Source: Wolinella sp963540505 (GTDB lineage Bacteria > Campylobacterota > Campylobacteria > Campylobacterales > Helicobacteraceae). From it: a stretch of DNA of 64,000 nt. The notes beneath the pieces are model-generated. The model was not told the origin of the DNA. It did not search any database and saw only the letters and a program-made list of their open reading frames with translations. Position 1 is the first letter of the stretch. Each line of letters begins with the position of its first letter. The stretch covers positions 1-64,000 of the forward strand of contig CAUTMV010000006.1 in NCBI GenBank assembly GCA_963540505.1, in the 5' to 3' direction. Below are positions 44,126-52,754 of the stretch, one piece after another. The translations under genes and the position numbers were made by a program.

Positions 44126-44995
44126 TTAATGGTCGGGTAGATACTTCTTAAGTGCCTCAACAAGCGCGTTATCAAGCGATTCCAGTGGAGGAATAACCAC
44201 ATTTGCCTTGAGATAGAGATCACCCTTCACGCCGCTCTTCCGATTAGGTGCGCCCATCTCTTTGACGCGAAATTGCTGCCCGTTTTTCGTGTTTGTGGGA
44301 ATCTTGAGCGAAATCTCTTTATAGAGTGTGGGAATAGTGATTTTTCCGCCAAATAGCGCGATTTTAAGCGGAAGATCAAAGCTCTTTGTGAGGTCATTCC
44401 CCTCGCGGACATACTCAGGGTGCGCACTCACCTCGACTTTGAGGAGCAAATCGCCCGTCGCGCCATTCCTAGAGCGACCTTTAGAGCGCACTCGCAGCGT
44501 CTCTCCGCTTGAGATTCCCGCAGGAATCTTGACTTCAAAAGAGTCGTGCTCAAGATTAATTTTATGCTTCCCGCCCAAAATCGCCACAGAAAAGGGAATG
44601 CTAATACGCGCGTTTAGATCGAGATTCTGGCTAAATCCGCCGAAGCCGCCAAAATCGTCAAACGCTCCTGCACCCGAACTAAAACCGCCACCCATGCCAA
44701 AAATTTTGCTCAAAATCTCATCAAGATTGATATTCTGGCTGTATTGATTGCGCGCAAAATCGTGGAAATTTTGCCCGCCAAACATCGAATCGCCGAATTG
44801 ATCATACTGTGCGCGCTTTTTTGCGTCGCTCAAAATCTCATAAGCAGCATTAATCTCCTTGAACTTCTCCTCCGCGCCCGCCTCTTTATTGATGTCCGGG
44901 TGGTATTGTCGCGCGAGCTTACGATAGGCGCGCTTAATCTCCTCGGCAGTGGCACTCTGATCCACTCCCAAGGTCTCATAAAGGCTTTTAGACAT
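44126..44995 (-). CDS. cbpA: CbpA-type DnaJ co-chaperone
   Basis: 289 residues. J-domain at the N-terminus with HPD in RQYHPDINKE, then a Gly/Phe-rich linker (GMGGGFSSGAGAFDDFGGFGGF), then two C-terminal substrate-binding domains. The CXXCXGXG zinc fingers of DnaJ are absent, which marks CbpA. It stimulates DnaK. It is first gene of cbpA-hspR. Confidence 0.93.
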   Translation of the reverse strand: MSKSLYETLGVDQSATAEEIKRAYRKLARQYHPDINKEAGAEEKFKEINAAYEILSDAKKRAQYDQFGDSMFGGQNFHDFARNQYSQNINLDEILSKIFGMGGGFSSGAGAFDDFGGFGGFSQNLDLNARISIPFSVAILGGKHKINLEHDSFEVKIPAGISSGETLRVRSKGRSRNGATGDLLLKVEVSAHPEYVREGNDLTKSFDLPLKIALFGGKITIPTLYKEISLKIPTNTKNGQQFRVKEMGAPNRKSGVKGDLYLKANVVIPPLESLDNALVEALKKYLPDH

Positions 44996-45080
44996 ATAAA
45001 ACTCCTCATTTTCACTTTAGGATTTTGGGAGGGCAAACGGCGCGCGATTCCCAAAAAATAATAAAACTTTCGCATAAAAT

Positions 45081-45129
45081 ATTAAGAAACCTTAATGTGA
45101 TTATATAACTAAACTTTAGCATATGTCAA
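45081..45129 (-). promoter_or_regulatory. cbpA-hspR promoter with overlapping dyad operator
   Basis: On the minus strand TTGACA (45129-45124) and TATAAT (45105-45100) are separated by 18 bases, a near-consensus housekeeping promoter. The predicted start near 45093 falls inside the perfect dyad ATTAAG-AAAC-CTTAAT (45081-45096). An operator on the start site fits repression, most likely by HspR, although it is not a good match to the HAIR consensus CTTGAGT-N7-ACTCAAG. Confidence 0.65.
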
Positions 45130-45157
45130 TCAACTTTTAAAAATCCAAAGATCATTA

Positions 45158-45227
45158 TCGAGAATCGGGCGCAATAAATGCTCGATTCTCGACCATTTTG
45201 CGGCTCTATCGCAGCGCAAAATGCGAT
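45158..45227. repeat. Cluster of inverted repeats between cbpA and addA
   Basis: First, a 13-pair hairpin (one G-U pair) from 45158-45170 and 45180-45192 with arms starting TCGAGAATCG and ending CGATTCTCGA. Second, CATTTTGCG (45194-45202) pairs with CGCAAAATG (45215-45223). Third, ATCGCA (45209-45214) can pair with TGCGAT (45222-45227), which excludes the second. They lie in the 282-base divergent intergenic region upstream of addA and may be operators or competing RNA structures. Confidence 0.5.
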
Positions 45228-45277
45228 AAAACATGCACAGAAAAATGAAATAAAGTCAATGTGGCTATAATTTCCGA

Positions 45278-48115
45278 ATGTCAAATCCGGAGAAATCATT
45301 GGGGATAGATGAGCTTTTAGCCTTTAGGGCGAGTGCGGGGAGCGGGAAGACCTTTTCGCTTGCGTTGCGCTACCTTACGCTGCTTTTTGCGGGCGCACAG
45401 GCAGGGGAGATTCTCGCGCTTACTTTCACGCGCAAGGCGGCTCTTGAGATGAAAACGCGCATACATGAGGCACTTTTGGGGCTTTTGGAGGAGAAGAATC
45501 GTTACTTTGAGCCTCTGCTGCAAGAGAGCAAAATGGATGCGGAGTTCATCAGAGAGCGACACAGCGAGGTTTGTGCCCGATTCCTCGCGGGCGATTTAAA
45601 AATCATGACGATTGACGCTTTTTTGCATCACGTGGTTAAGAAATTTTGCTGGTATGCGGGAATCCCGTATGATTTTGAGATCTCAAGCCTCGATTCTGGG
45701 GCACTTATGGAGGAATTTTTAAGTGAGCTTTCGCCTTTTGCGTATTCGCGCCTTTTAGAGCTCTGTTTGCGCGAGGATAAAACCTTAGAAGGGGCGTTTT
45801 CTTTGCTTAAAAATCTTGCACAGCGAAGGAGCGAATTCGCCCCTGATTATATGCCTCCACTAAAGGATTCTGATTCCCAATCACTCATGAAATGTGCGGA
45901 GAATATTAAAAGGCGGGTGCGAGAAAGCGATGGAGCTTCATCTCGCGCGCTTAATGCAGTGGAATTCTCTAATCCTAGCGAGCTTTTGGAGCGAGGGAAG
46001 ACATGGCTTGCTAAGGATTCCCTCACAGAATATAGCTATTTTAAAAAGCTCAATCTCTCGGATTTGGACGAGGATTTCCGCGTGCTTAAGGGGCATTTGA
46101 AGGACTATTTTTGCGCTAAAGAATCGCATCTTTTGCGCGAGCTTTTGAGCCTTTTGGAGCACTTCAGGGCGAGCCTTTGGAAAATCATCAAGAAAGAGAA
46201 GCGGTTAGGTTTTGATGAGATTGCTCAAGGGGCGTATGAGCTGCTTGGAGAGGGGATTATCGAGCGGGAGTTTCTCTATTTTCGGCTCGATTCCCGCATT
46301 ACGCACCTGCTTATTGATGAGTTTCAGGACACAAGTCTGCTGCAATACCGCATTTTAGAGCCATTAATTGCCGAGATTAAGTCGGGAATCTCGCGCAAAC
46401 TGCACCGAAGCTTCTTTTATGTGGGCGACCCCAAGCAGTCTATTTATCGATTCCGCGGGAGTCATGCGGAGCTTTTTGAATGGGTCGCGCGCGATATGAA
46501 AGTGCGCGATTTGCCCTACAATTACCGCAGTGCAGGCGAGATTGTGAAGTTTGTGAATAGGGTTTTTACCCCTTTGTATGAGAATTATTACGCGCAAGAG
46601 CCTAAAAACGCAGGCGGATACGTCAAGGTGCGTGCCGATGAAGAGCCTTTAAGCGGGCTTAAAGCTGAGATGCAGCGTCTCCTAAGCGCGGGAGTGAATG
46701 CCGATGATGTGGCGATTCTTGTCTTCAATAATGATGATGTTTTGAGCGTTGCGGAGTTTTTGAAAAGCGAATTTAGCGCGATTAGAATCGTAACGGAAAC
46801 AAGTGCAAAGCTCATCAGGCAAAGAGAGGTTAGGGCACTGCTACGCGCTCTAAATTACGCACTTTTTGGCAAAGAAGTTGATGGAGTGAGTTTCCTTGCT
46901 ATGGTCGGAGAGCAGGGCAAGAAGGGCGGGAATCCGACCCCTCAAATCAACGACGCACAAGCTCCAAAATCCCCGTGCAAAGAGGGCTTTTACCTCGAAG
47001 TGCTTGATTTTTTGAGGCAAAATTCAGGGCGCAAAAGCAGCGAGCTCATCATGGAGATTATGGAGCGTTACGCACTTGCAAGTGCGTCTGCTCGCCGATT
47101 CTTGGAGATTTCGCTGGAGCATGCCGATTTGGGCGAGTTTTTGGAGTATTGCAAAAAGCTTGAAGAGCCGCTTAGCACGGAAGAGCTCAGTGGCGTTCGG
47201 GTGCTTACCATTCACAAATCCAAAGGGCTTGAATTCCCCTATGTTTTCGTCCTTGATCGCCTCTCACGGGGCTCAAATCGTAGCGACACGATTTTTTATG
47301 ATTACGCGGGAATCAAGCTTAATGAGGTTTTTTATCACCTCAAGGGGCGCGAGAATTTTGATCCCGCTTATGCAAATGCGCTCAAACGCGAGGAAAATCT
47401 CAAGCAAAAAGATACGCTAAATATGCTTTATGTCGCTCTTACGCGCGCAAAAAGCGGGCTTTTTGTCCTGCTTAAAGAGCAAAATAGCGCGATGGCTATG
47501 CTGGGAGTCTCCGCGCAAGAGAGCGGGAATCTGAGCGTGGAATCTCCGCGCAAAAGCGAGCTTGCAAAGGAATCGAGCATTAATGATTTAGACGGGCAGG
47601 AAGATTTGAGTCTTTGGATTGCCAATCTTGGGCGGCAGAGCGATTTTTTGAAAAAAGAGCGCGCGATTCCCGTGGGTGAGAGTGCCGATTTGATGGCTGG
47701 AGAGGCGTTTCACATGGCGTTGGAGCATTACATCGGATTTTGTGCAAAAGAGGTGCAAATTGAGGCACTTCTTGCGAATCGGTATGGGTATTTTCTCGAG
47801 GCACACAGATTGAAGCAGATTGTCAAACATGCGCGAGAGATTGTAGAGGGCGAGCTTTTAGGAGCGATTCTTAGCAAAGGTAGGGTAAAATGTGAAATTC
47901 CCTTTTTGGAAAAGGGTAAAATGCGTCGCATTGATCTGCTTGTTGAGTGCGAAGAGGAGATGATTGTCGTTGATTACAAAAGCACGCTGGGCGCGCAAGA
48001 ACGCTACAAAGAGCAGGTGGAATCTTATAAGAAATTTGTCTTTGAAAGGACACAAAAGCCTACGCGAGGGTATTTACTCGCTTACAAAGATCGGGCGTAT
48101 TTGCTGGAAGTGTAG
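45278..48115 (+). CDS. addA: AddA-type (RecB-like) helicase-nuclease
   Basis: 945 residues from the ATG at 45278. UvrD-type helicase motifs: Walker A ASAGSGKTFSL, LLIDEFQDTS, GDPKQSIYRFRG, LTIHKSKGLEFPYVFVLD and YVALTRAKSGLF. The C-terminal RecB-family nuclease has RRIDLLVE and VVDYKST. It processes double-strand breaks with AddB, which is not in the window. Start is uncertain: TATAAT at 45266-45271 is only 7 bases before this ATG, whereas GGAG (45289-45292) precedes an in-frame TTG at 45299 by 6 bases. Either the message is leaderless or translation starts at TTG 45299. Confidence 0.93.
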   Translation: MSNPEKSLGIDELLAFRASAGSGKTFSLALRYLTLLFAGAQAGEILALTFTRKAALEMKTRIHEALLGLLEEKNRYFEPLLQESKMDAEFIRERHSEVCARFLAGDLKIMTIDAFLHHVVKKFCWYAGIPYDFEISSLDSGALMEEFLSELSPFAYSRLLELCLREDKTLEGAFSLLKNLAQRRSEFAPDYMPPLKDSDSQSLMKCAENIKRRVRESDGASSRALNAVEFSNPSELLERGKTWLAKDSLTEYSYFKKLNLSDLDEDFRVLKGHLKDYFCAKESHLLRELLSLLEHFRASLWKIIKKEKRLGFDEIAQGAYELLGEGIIEREFLYFRLDSRITHLLIDEFQDTSLLQYRILEPLIAEIKSGISRKLHRSFFYVGDPKQSIYRFRGSHAELFEWVARDMKVRDLPYNYRSAGEIVKFVNRVFTPLYENYYAQEPKNAGGYVKVRADEEPLSGLKAEMQRLLSAGVNADDVAILVFNNDDVLSVAEFLKSEFSAIRIVTETSAKLIRQREVRALLRALNYALFGKEVDGVSFLAMVGEQGKKGGNPTPQINDAQAPKSPCKEGFYLEVLDFLRQNSGRKSSELIMEIMERYALASASARRFLEISLEHADLGEFLEYCKKLEEPLSTEELSGVRVLTIHKSKGLEFPYVFVLDRLSRGSNRSDTIFYDYAGIKLNEVFYHLKGRENFDPAYANALKREENLKQKDTLNMLYVALTRAKSGLFVLLKEQNSAMAMLGVSAQESGNLSVESPRKSELAKESSINDLDGQEDLSLWIANLGRQSDFLKKERAIPVGESADLMAGEAFHMALEHYIGFCAKEVQIEALLANRYGYFLEAHRLKQIVKHAREIVEGELLGAILSKGRVKCEIPFLEKGKMRRIDLLVECEEEMIVVDYKSTLGAQERYKEQVESYKKFVFERTQKPTRGYLLAYKDRAYLLEV

Positions 48116-48143
48116 TTTGAACTCTGATTTGAAGGATTGAAAT

Positions 48144-49490
48144 ATGACGGAACATGTGGATAAAGTGGGCGCGAAAGAGGTCTTTTTGAACTTCGTCCGT
48201 AGCGAGTCTTTTGGGGGAATATTCCTCTTTTTCTGCGCGGTAATTGCGATGATCGTGGCAAACTCTCCGTTAGCGGAGGGGTATTTTCACCTTTGGCATG
48301 TGAATATGGGCTTTTTTATCGGTCAGACTTTCATTGGCATGAGCCTTCATCACTGGATTAATGACGTGCTGATGGCGTTTTTCTTTCTTATGGTGGGGCT
48401 AGAGATTAAGCGTGAATTGCTTTTTGGCGAGCTTGCGGGAGTGAAGCGCGCGGCTTTCCCTGCGATTGCGGCTCTTGGGGGTATGATCGCACCCGGGATT
48501 ATTTATAGTCTGTTTAATATCGGCACGCCCTCGGCGCATGGCTTTGGTATCCCCATGGCGACGGATATTGCATTTGCACTTGGGGTATTGCTTATGCTTG
48601 GGGATCGTGTCTCTTTGGCACTCAAAGTTTTCCTCGTCTCGCTCGCAGTGGTTGATGATCTCGGCGCGGTCGTGGTAATTGCGATTTTCTACACTGAGGA
48701 TTTGCAGATTCTCTGGCTGCTTGCTTCGCTTGTGGTGCTTGGCGGATTGATTGGGCTTAATAAAATGGGTGTGCGTGCGTTGCTTCCTTATTTGGTGCTT
48801 GGCGTGCTTTTGTGGCTTACGGTGCATAATTGCGGAATCCACGCGACGATTGCGGCGGTGGCTTTGGCTTTTACGATTCCCGTGAAACCCAAACTCGAAA
48901 GTGCGAGCTTTGCCAAAGAGGCTGATGAGCTTTTGAAATATTTTGTGGCGCAGGATAAGGAGCGGGCGAGTCTTTTGCTGCTTAATGAGCAGGTTCACAG
49001 CATCGAGCATCTTGTGAAGGATTCTAAAAGTGTGCAAAGTCCCCTCGTGCGACTTGAGCATGCGCTTAGTCCGTGGAGCGCTTATCTTATCATGCCGCTT
49101 TTTGCATTTGCGAATGCGGGTGTGGCGATTAATGGTGATGTCCCCTTTGGTATCGATGGTGTCATGCCGGGCGTCATGCTTGGGCTTATTTTGGGCAAAC
49201 CGATTGGAATCCTCGGACTGACTTATATTGCGGAGAAGATAGGGATCGCTGCGCGCCCTCAAGGGGTAATGTGGATTGATATTTTGGGCGCGGGAATGCT
49301 CGCAGGAATCGGCTTTACCATGTCGATGTTTATTACAAATTTGGCATTCACACACCCAGAAGCGACCGATGTAGCGAAGATCTCGATTCTTGTAGCTTCA
49401 CTGCTCGCGGGAATCATCGGGGCATTTTTCCTTGCGATGCGAAGTCGTTTTAAAAAGAAAAAGGCGTGCTGCGCCGCAACTAAGGGCTAA
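48144..49490 (+). CDS. nhaA: Na+/H+ antiporter NhaA
   Basis: 448 residues with about twelve membrane segments. Conserved family sequences include MAFFFLMVGLEIKREL, MATDIAFALGVL and SLAVVDDLGAVVVIAIFYT, which holds the ion-binding aspartates. Exports sodium in exchange for protons. A longer loop near residues 250-300 separates the two halves, as in Helicobacter NhaA. It lies 28 bases after addA, the H. pylori order. Confidence 0.95.
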   Translation: MTEHVDKVGAKEVFLNFVRSESFGGIFLFFCAVIAMIVANSPLAEGYFHLWHVNMGFFIGQTFIGMSLHHWINDVLMAFFFLMVGLEIKRELLFGELAGVKRAAFPAIAALGGMIAPGIIYSLFNIGTPSAHGFGIPMATDIAFALGVLLMLGDRVSLALKVFLVSLAVVDDLGAVVVIAIFYTEDLQILWLLASLVVLGGLIGLNKMGVRALLPYLVLGVLLWLTVHNCGIHATIAAVALAFTIPVKPKLESASFAKEADELLKYFVAQDKERASLLLLNEQVHSIEHLVKDSKSVQSPLVRLEHALSPWSAYLIMPLFAFANAGVAINGDVPFGIDGVMPGVMLGLILGKPIGILGLTYIAEKIGIAARPQGVMWIDILGAGMLAGIGFTMSMFITNLAFTHPEATDVAKISILVASLLAGIIGAFFLAMRSRFKKKKACCAATKG

Positions 49491-49550
49491 GTGCGGTAGG
49501 ATTCCCGCTTTTGGCTCAAATATGAATAAATAAACTCAAAAGGAAATATC

Positions 49551-49829
49551 ATGCAAGAGATTCTTGGTTCAATACTCCCACTCGTCGTGCTTTTTGCCAT
49601 TTTTTATTTTCTCATCATTCGTCCGCAACAAAAGCAACAAAGGCAACACAAAGAGATGGTTGAAAGCCTCAAAAAAGGCGATAAAGTGGTTGTTCAAGGG
49701 GGCTTCATCGTCGAGGTGCTTAAGGTGGAAGAGGGGCATTTCACAGTAAAAATCAACGACGATACGACAGCAAAGCTGGTGAAAGATTTTGTCGCTTACA
49801 AAGTTGATGGCGAGCAGTGTTGCGCATGA
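49551..49829 (+). CDS. yajC: YajC subunit of the Sec translocase
   Basis: 92 residues with one N-terminal membrane span (ILPLVVLFAIFYFLIIRPQQKQQRQHKEM) and a soluble tail with VVVQGGF. Works with SecDF. AAAAGGAAATATC precedes the ATG. The stop overlaps the secD start (ATGA). Confidence 0.93.
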   Translation: MQEILGSILPLVVLFAIFYFLIIRPQQKQQRQHKEMVESLKKGDKVVVQGGFIVEVLKVEEGHFTVKINDDTTAKLVKDFVAYKVDGEQCCA

Positions 49830-51397
49830 AAGATTTTTTCAATATCAAGTTGGGGGCGTTTTTTCTCGCTCTTGTGCTGGGAGTCGCGCTTTCACTCCCC
49901 TCATTTTTCCCCTCGATAGCGGGGGCAAAAATTACGCTGGGGCTGGATCTTCAGGGCGGGCTTCACATGCTTTTGGGCGTTAAGACAGACGAGGCAATCA
50001 AGGTAAAATACAAGTCTCTTGCCTCTTCGCTAGGCTTTTACACCCAAGAGCAGAAGATTCTCATCGATTCCCTAAAAGCCTCTGATAATGGGGTCAGTTT
50101 TGAGCTTCTTGATCCTGATGAGAAGGGCAAAATCGATGAGTTTTTGCACAAAAACGGGCACTTTAGTATTCAAACACAGGGGGGAATCTACCAAATCACT
50201 CTGAGCGAGACTGAGGCTCAGGCGGTCAGGGATTTTGCCATCGAGCAGGCGATTGGCACGATTAGGAATCGTCTCGATCAATTCGGACTGGCTGAGCCAA
50301 GCGTTACAAAACAGGGGCGAGAATATATTCTTGTCGAGCTTCCGGGGATTAAAAATGCGCAAGAAGAGCAGCGAGCCAAGGAGCTCATCGCAAAATCCGC
50401 ACACTTGCAGATGATGGCGGTCGATGAGGCGCGCAATGATCGCGTGGCGAGCATGAGTCCCGAGGAGGCGGAGCGTCTGGGGAGTGTGATTTTACCCTAT
50501 GCGCAAAACCCGCAAGCCAAAATTTTGCTTAAGGCAATCCCAATTCTTGATGGAAGTATGCTCACAGATGCGCGCGTAGCGTATGATCAAAATAGTCAGC
50601 CAGTAATTAATTTTACGCTCGATTCCCAAGGGGCGAGGATTTTTGGCGACTTTTCGGGGAAAAATGTCGGGAATCGCATGGCAATCGTGCTTGATGATAA
50701 AGTCTATTCCGCGCCTGTAATCCGCGAGCGTATCGGCGGTGGGAGCGGGCAGATTAGCGGTGGATTTAGCGTCGAGGAGGCGAGCGATATTGCAATCGCA
50801 CTTCGTAGCGGCGCGCTCCCTGCGCCCATTGAGCTTTTGGAGAAGCGAAGCGTGGGACCAAGTCTGGGGAGTGATAGCATCATGGCTTCGATGGTCGCGC
50901 TGCTATCCGGTTTTGCTATGGTGGTGCTTTTTATGATGCTCTATTATGGCGTGGCTGGGGTGGTGGCAAATATCGCGCTTGTGGTTAATATCCTGCTGAT
51001 TATCGCCGTCATGGCTCTTTTTGGTGCGACGCTCACGCTTCCAGGAATGGCGGGAATCGTTCTCACTGTGGGTATGGCGGTTGATGCGAATGTCATTATT
51101 AATGAGCGAATCAGAGAGGCTCTGCGCGAGGGCAAAGGTGTAATTAAGGCGATTAATGAAGGATATGCGAATGCTTCAAGGGCGATTTTTGACTCAAACC
51201 TTACCGCGCTCATCACCTCCGTACTCCTCTATGCGTATGGGACGGGTCCGATTAAAGGCTTTGCAATCACCATTAGTATCGGGATTCTTGCCTCGATTCT
51301 CACGGCAATCATCGGCACGCATGGGGTTTATGAGTGGCTTGGAGCGAGAATCGCGAAGAGTCAAAATACCGCTTTTTGGTTTGGATTTAGGAGATAG
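49826..51397 (+). CDS. secD: Protein translocase subunit SecD
   Basis: 523 residues from the ATG at 49826, which overlaps the yajC stop; an in-frame GTG at 49817 is possible but unnecessary. One N-terminal span, a large periplasmic domain beginning with LGLDLQGGLHML, and a C-terminal RND-like set of five spans with GMAVDANVIINERIRE. It uses the proton gradient to complete protein export. Confidence 0.96.
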   Translation: MKDFFNIKLGAFFLALVLGVALSLPSFFPSIAGAKITLGLDLQGGLHMLLGVKTDEAIKVKYKSLASSLGFYTQEQKILIDSLKASDNGVSFELLDPDEKGKIDEFLHKNGHFSIQTQGGIYQITLSETEAQAVRDFAIEQAIGTIRNRLDQFGLAEPSVTKQGREYILVELPGIKNAQEEQRAKELIAKSAHLQMMAVDEARNDRVASMSPEEAERLGSVILPYAQNPQAKILLKAIPILDGSMLTDARVAYDQNSQPVINFTLDSQGARIFGDFSGKNVGNRMAIVLDDKVYSAPVIRERIGGGSGQISGGFSVEEASDIAIALRSGALPAPIELLEKRSVGPSLGSDSIMASMVALLSGFAMVVLFMMLYYGVAGVVANIALVVNILLIIAVMALFGATLTLPGMAGIVLTVGMAVDANVIINERIREALREGKGVIKAINEGYANASRAIFDSNLTALITSVLLYAYGTGPIKGFAITISIGILASILTAIIGTHGVYEWLGARIAKSQNTAFWFGFRR

Positions 51398-51406
51398 GGG
51401 CAGGGT

Positions 51407-52378
51407 ATGGAATTTTTTAAAAATGAGAAAATTTATGACTTCGTGGGCTGGGCGCGCTACACCTCGATTCTCTCCCTCTCCCTTTTTGTGCTCTCTGTGG
51501 TGTTTTTTTTCACTAAAGGGATTACCTACGGCATTGACTTCACGGGTGGGAGTGTTTTGCAACTTCAATACAAAGAGAAAGCCCCGCTAGCAAAGATCCG
51601 TGAGGCTCTTAACCAAAATGAGCTTTTTAAGGGCGCGCAAGTGAGCGAATTTGGTTCGCCCCAAGAGGTGCTTATTAAAATTTCGGCCTCAAGCGATTCA
51701 GTCGCGCGCGATGTGGGTGATATCGCCTCTGAGGTGCTTGCCGGGAGTGGGGATTTTGAGGTGCGTCGCGTGGATATTGTCGGCCCTAAAGTAGGCGATG
51801 AGCTCCGCACCAAAGGGACTCTTGCGCTGATTCTAGCAAGTCTTGGGATTCTTGCTTATGTGGCGTTTCGCTATGAATGGCGTTTTGCGATTGCTGCACT
51901 GCTCGCACTCGTTCATGATGTGGTGATTACGATGGGCGCAGTCATACTTTTTGAGATTGATTTTGGCTTGGATGTGATTGCTGCGCTTTTGACGCTTATT
52001 GGTTATTCGATTAATGACACGATCATTATCTTTGATCGCATTCGCGAGCGACTGAATGCAGGTAAGCTCGACACGCTTTCAGAAGTGATGAATGAGGCTC
52101 TCTCGCGCACACTTTCGCGCACACTTCTCACCTCTTTGACGACATTTTTCGTCGTATTTACGCTCTATATGTTCGGTGGGGAGATTATTCGCGCCTTTAG
52201 CTTCCCCATGCTAATTGGTGTAGTTATCGGCTCGTATAGTTCGATTTTTATTGCGATGAAAATTGTTATGTGGCTGGGATTTGATTTGCAAAAGTATTAT
52301 CAAAAGTTATCACAAGAGGCAAAAAAGCGAGCGGAGAAAGAGCGTCTGCGCGCGATGTATGAGAAGGGAATTGTATAA
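51407..52378 (+). CDS. secF: Protein translocase subunit SecF
   Basis: 323 residues, six spans, with the periplasmic GIDFTGGSVLQL and the transmembrane motif TLIGYSINDTIIIFDRIRE. It partners SecD and starts 9 bases after it. The C-terminal tail is short and basic (KKRAEKERLRAM). Confidence 0.96.
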   Translation: MEFFKNEKIYDFVGWARYTSILSLSLFVLSVVFFFTKGITYGIDFTGGSVLQLQYKEKAPLAKIREALNQNELFKGAQVSEFGSPQEVLIKISASSDSVARDVGDIASEVLAGSGDFEVRRVDIVGPKVGDELRTKGTLALILASLGILAYVAFRYEWRFAIAALLALVHDVVITMGAVILFEIDFGLDVIAALLTLIGYSINDTIIIFDRIRERLNAGKLDTLSEVMNEALSRTLSRTLLTSLTTFFVVFTLYMFGGEIIRAFSFPMLIGVVIGSYSSIFIAMKIVMWLGFDLQKYYQKLSQEAKKRAEKERLRAMYEKGIV

Positions 52379-52390
52379 AAGGAGCGTATT

Positions 52391-52732
52391 ATGGATTGGG
52401 GCAAGGTAACGTTTGTATTTTTTAGTCTTATGAGCTTGACTTCGACGATGGGATTCCTCTATGAGCAGAATGCCACGATGCTTTTTATCGCTGCGGGAGT
52501 GAATATCATCTCCACGATTTTAAAAATCGGCGTAAAAAATCTCCTCTCTGCCGAGCTTTTGGCGAGCTCTTTGGTGGCGGATTTACATCTTATCCCCGCG
52601 TTTATCTATTTACAGGTGCTTGATGGTGCTGATGTGGCGATCGCTTTAGCGTTGGGCGCGCTTGCGGCGAATTTGTTTTCAGCCGCCCTGCTTGTTGTTG
52701 AGAGCACCAGGGTGCGAGATACGGATTATTAA
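52391..52732 (+). CDS. DUF6394-family membrane protein
   Basis: 113 residues with three to four hydrophobic segments and the tail TRVRDTDY. It occupies the position of HP1548 in H. pylori, between secF and leuS, and belongs to a family confined mainly to Campylobacterota. Function unknown. AAAAGGAG lies 8 bases before the ATG. The conserved location next to secDF and leuS suggests co-expression rather than a proven link. Confidence 0.8.
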   Translation: MDWGKVTFVFFSLMSLTSTMGFLYEQNATMLFIAAGVNIISTILKIGVKNLLSAELLASSLVADLHLIPAFIYLQVLDGADVAIALALGALAANLFSAALLVVESTRVRDTDY

Positions 52733-52754
52733 GATGAGCTAGGAGCAATAGGCA

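Noticed and set aside
48399..49355. Minus-strand 318-codon frame opposite nhaA
   Set aside because: Shadow frame rich in His, Arg and Lys, as expected from the complement of a membrane-protein gene.
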